NCBI GenBank assembly: GCA_030600525.1
Contig: JAUVLX010000166.1
Span: 1 to 7,659, forward strand
Direction: 5' to 3'
Length of the DNA: 7,659 nucleotides
Source of the DNA: Desulfobulbus sp.
GTDB taxonomy: Bacteria; Desulfobacterota; Desulfobulbia; Desulfobulbales; Desulfobulbaceae
Numbering within the stretch: position 1 is the first letter of the stretch; every line of letters starts with the position of its first letter. Under the pieces are notes generated by a model. It saw nothing but the letters and a program-made list of their open reading frames with translations. It was not told where the DNA came from and did not search any database. A program made the translations under genes and the position numbers. Positions 5,140-7,659 of this stretch are shown here, in pieces.

Positions 5140-7620
5140 TTAACTCTTTTTTGGGTGGAGAATGGAGCCAGGTTGGCTGATAAACATTTTATGAAGAATG
5201 GCTGTCAACGATCCTGGTTGCAGATAGTCCTGACCACGGCCGGCCTTGAAAAATGAAACGGAGGCATCGGTAACCTTATCCCAGGTGTCAGCTTTCCTAT
5301 GGGTGGCGATGAATTCAAATAAAAAGGTGTTATAAGAAGTGTTTACTTCAGTCAGGCCAGTGCCGATTGTTGCCAGAATGTCTACTGACCCTTCAAAAAG
5401 CTGGTTAAGGTGAGAGTATACCTTAACACCGCCACAGGAGCCAATGCTTAAAAAACGCTGTTTGTTTTTGAGCATTGATTGGGTGAGCATCTTGCGTTTG
5501 ATAAGAGTGGTTATTGGGTCTGTGATTTGTTCTTTTCTCCAGTAGCTATGGCCGCGCTGGATGAGCATTTCATGGCCACTTGTAACAAAGTGAAGCAGCC
5601 TTTCTTGCTGGTCTCCCAGGTTCGCATATACAGAGAGGGTGTGACGGATGGTTATGTGATTAAGCGTTCGACTAAAGGCAACGCTGATGTTTTCAGTCTC
5701 CATCAGCTGAAAAAGTTCGGATAATCCATGTGGACCCATGGTTTCATATTGAGTTATGAGGTCCCTGAATTTTTTCTGCTGCAAGGGAGATGTTGCACCA
5801 GGTATATGGCCAGGAGCAGGCTGCAGAAGATAGCCCTTTTGCAAAAGGTGACGTGCAAAGGAATAAAACGATTGCCGTCCATCATCATCGGGATGGAAAA
5901 GGGACAGAGAGACCAGGCTGTTGTCCTGCTTCCATTCCGCAAAAGGTGTACGCAGGTATGGGGCAAAAGAGATACGGCCGTACTTTTGCTCAAGCAGTCT
6001 CAACTTTTTCCGGTCCTTCCCAGTGAGGAATTCCTGGTGATGTTGATGATAATACTGCAATGTTGCAATCAGTAGCCTCGCCGTCTCGGGCTTGGTTTTC
6101 TGTACGGCGTTGATCATCTTTTGAACAAGATAGGACCGGGCATCTGGCTTGAGGACGTTGAAAAGCGGTTGCATTGTAGCCGTAAAGACAAGCAGTGAGG
6201 CGGGATCACGAAAAGCCGACTGGGCGACCAAATTGAGCACTTGTTGTTGCTGTTGACCGTTTTTGGGGAAAAATGCGGCTAGTTTGCCCTTTTGGGCACA
6301 ACTGGTGATGAACTGTGCTACCAAAAAATGTGTCGGGTCAACGGATTCCAGTAAAAGAAGGAGGTTGCCTGTGAATACTTCCGTTAGGCGCCGCTGCAGA
6401 ACAGGAACCAGGATGTCCCGAAAAGAGGAATCATACAATTCACTCCCTTGGCTCAGGAGGGCGTAGATATTGATCGATGTCAGGCTGGAAGCGATATGTG
6501 ACCTGGTAGCAGAGGTTGCTTTACGCAGGATATTGACTGCTGTGCCTTGTTGCTGCGCTTTAATTGCTGCGGAAAATTCGTTACCATAACGGACTCTGAT
6601 AACCGGTGAAAGTTGATTGAAAAGTCGGTACAGCTCTTTGGAAGGCAGCTGGCGGAGAACGTTTGAAGAACGCTCCCTGCCAAAGCGATCTGTGAGGGCG
6701 TGGAGGTTGTTTATCTCCCATATAAGAGTCTGACTGGCCGCCTGCATGCCTTGGAGCAGTTGTTTCTTCTGCCTCTTTTCAAAGGTGGATACTTGGGTCT
6801 CCTGGATGTCAGGTGGCAGAGCAAAAAACATGATCAGCCAATCCCAGGCTTCCTTGCTGGATGGTTGGGTAGAGGCAAAAAGGAAATGAGCGTTCCAGGC
6901 ATTTTGCTTTCGGAGTCGGGAAATCAGGGGCAATCCCTCAAAAAAGGTAGCCGTATCCATGTCTTCAAGCAGGGCATAGGCCGTTGTTGCCATGGCCTGA
7001 CTTTCGCTGAGCCTGTGTATAGTGAGTAACGCCGCTGTTATTTTTTTGGCCGTCATTCCTTTGACTACCAGCATGGCCTGCAGTGCTTGATGGGTTGTAA
7101 CAGGCAGCTTGTTGAGCATGGGAATTAACTCCAGAGCAAAGCCTGGAGTCGTATCAGGGAGGCCTGAAAAAGCATTGAGGGTCTTACCCGCTGCATAGGA
7201 GAGGGTGCTGATTGCAGGCACTGCTCTAAGCGAGAGAACAATATCAGTCTCGTTAAGGCAGCTCCATTGTTCAAAACTGCGCATCTGTTCAAAGGTGAGA
7301 TGGTGGTTTATGAGCAGCGACCAGATGTTTTGACACTGGGCAAAGCTGAGAACCGGCAGCCTGCAGAATACACGGAATATACGCTGGCTGTTATGGTTGA
7401 GTCCTTTAATGATTTCTTTGCCATAGGCCACTTGCTCACTGGTAAGGCAGTCGTTTCTCTGGTATAGACTGACGGTCTGCCGCCAGCTTGCATGCTGCAA
7501 GTCAAGGGGAGCCCCGTGGACTTTTATTGCGGTCGTAGCCTGCAGTACTGCAAAGAGCAGGATGGAGAAGAGTAAAATACCAGTGAGCTGTTTGCGAGAG
7601 AAACTATGGATGTGGAACAT
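5140..7620 (-). CDS. Uncharacterised secreted or membrane-anchored helical-repeat protein with a putative caspase-like C-terminal domain
   Basis: The family name is not recognised. The 826-aa protein opens with HSFSRKQL and a hydrophobic stretch (about 12-32), a signal peptide or single anchor, placing the rest in the periplasm or exported. Residues about 40-545 read as many helical hairpins of roughly 30 residues (for example LPVLSFAQCQNIWSLL at 88-103 and LPVTTHQALQAMLVV at 172-186), like an alpha solenoid. A Gln run sits at 456-460. The C-terminal part (about 550-826) holds FHPDDDGRQSF (575-585), LIQRGHSYW (686-694), RFLSIGSCGG (722-731) and ILATIGTG (748-755). A hydrophobic strand before His691-Ser and another before Cys729 is the layout of clan CD cysteine peptidases. 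Similar RGHS/GSCGG blocks are recalled from uncharacterised Bacteroidota proteins. Function is inferred, not shown. It ends 5 bases before holA. ATG 7620 lacks a Shine-Dalgarno, but no better start is seen. Confidence 0.8.
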   Translation of the reverse strand: MFHIHSFSRKQLTGILLFSILLFAVLQATTAIKVHGAPLDLQHASWRQTVSLYQRNDCLTSEQVAYGKEIIKGLNHNSQRIFRVFCRLPVLSFAQCQNIWSLLINHHLTFEQMRSFEQWSCLNETDIVLSLRAVPAISTLSYAAGKTLNAFSGLPDTTPGFALELIPMLNKLPVTTHQALQAMLVVKGMTAKKITAALLTIHRLSESQAMATTAYALLEDMDTATFFEGLPLISRLRKQNAWNAHFLFASTQPSSKEAWDWLIMFFALPPDIQETQVSTFEKRQKKQLLQGMQAASQTLIWEINNLHALTDRFGRERSSNVLRQLPSKELYRLFNQLSPVIRVRYGNEFSAAIKAQQQGTAVNILRKATSATRSHIASSLTSINIYALLSQGSELYDSSFRDILVPVLQRRLTEVFTGNLLLLLESVDPTHFLVAQFITSCAQKGKLAAFFPKNGQQQQQVLNLVAQSAFRDPASLLVFTATMQPLFNVLKPDARSYLVQKMINAVQKTKPETARLLIATLQYYHQHHQEFLTGKDRKKLRLLEQKYGRISFAPYLRTPFAEWKQDNSLVSLSLFHPDDDGRQSFYSFARHLLQKGYLLQPAPGHIPGATSPLQQKKFRDLITQYETMGPHGLSELFQLMETENISVAFSRTLNHITIRHTLSVYANLGDQQERLLHFVTSGHEMLIQRGHSYWRKEQITDPITTLIKRKMLTQSMLKNKQRFLSIGSCGGVKVYSHLNQLFEGSVDILATIGTGLTEVNTSYNTFLFEFIATHRKADTWDKVTDASVSFFKAGRGQDYLQPGSLTAILHKMFISQPGSILHPKKS

Positions 7621-7659
7621 AAAGGATATACAAAGCTAGTAGTTTCTTATCGGGGGAGC

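Noticed and set aside
6243..6257. Gln-codon run in the 826-aa gene as a tandem repeat or slippage tract
   Set aside because: It encodes only five Gln residues with mixed codons and does not disturb the frame; it is minor low complexity.

Overview
The window holds one complete four-gene block and one edge-truncated gene, all read from the minus strand. From right to left on the + coordinates they are: a large uncharacterised envelope-targeted protein (7620-5140), holA for the DNA polymerase III delta subunit (5134-3779), clpS (3586-3269), clpA (3196-929), and the 5' part of a DUF3373-type outer-membrane beta-barrel gene (708 to the left edge). The gene content, a DUF3373 porin-like protein with a short signal peptide and coiled coil, and a delta subunit enlarged by an insert suggest a Gram-negative Desulfobacterota-type bacterium, possibly near Desulfobulbales. 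This placement is from recalled family distribution and is not proven by the sequence.

Region by region: the 826-aa protein and holA are 5 bases apart and probably translated from one message whose promoter lies outside the window. The 826-aa protein has an N-terminal signal or anchor segment, a long run of predicted helical hairpins, and a C-terminal domain carrying an RGHS...GSCGG pair that resembles the His/Cys dyad layout of clan CD (caspase-like) peptidases. A 192-base gap with a good sigma-70-like promoter and a structured leader precedes clpS-clpA. These encode the N-degron adaptor and the unfoldase that feeds ClpP. A perfect 14-bp hairpin follows clpA.

The DUF3373 gene has its own promoter (TTGACT-17-TACTAT), overlapped and flanked by GATAG/TATCG palindromes that look like operator sites. 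Its reading frame is open from a strong ribosome binding site to the window edge except for one in-frame amber codon (TAG, 496-498), between the coiled coil and the barrel. The sequence on both sides of the TAG is well-conserved family sequence in the same frame. The options are amber decoding (pyrrolysine or suppressor tRNA), a recent nonsense mutation, or a base-call error. clpA and holA both end in TAG, so TAG also serves as a normal stop here.

The two most interesting items are the in-frame amber codon and the possible peptidase-like domain of the 826-aa protein. No tRNA, rRNA, CRISPR array, insertion sequence or attachment site was seen.
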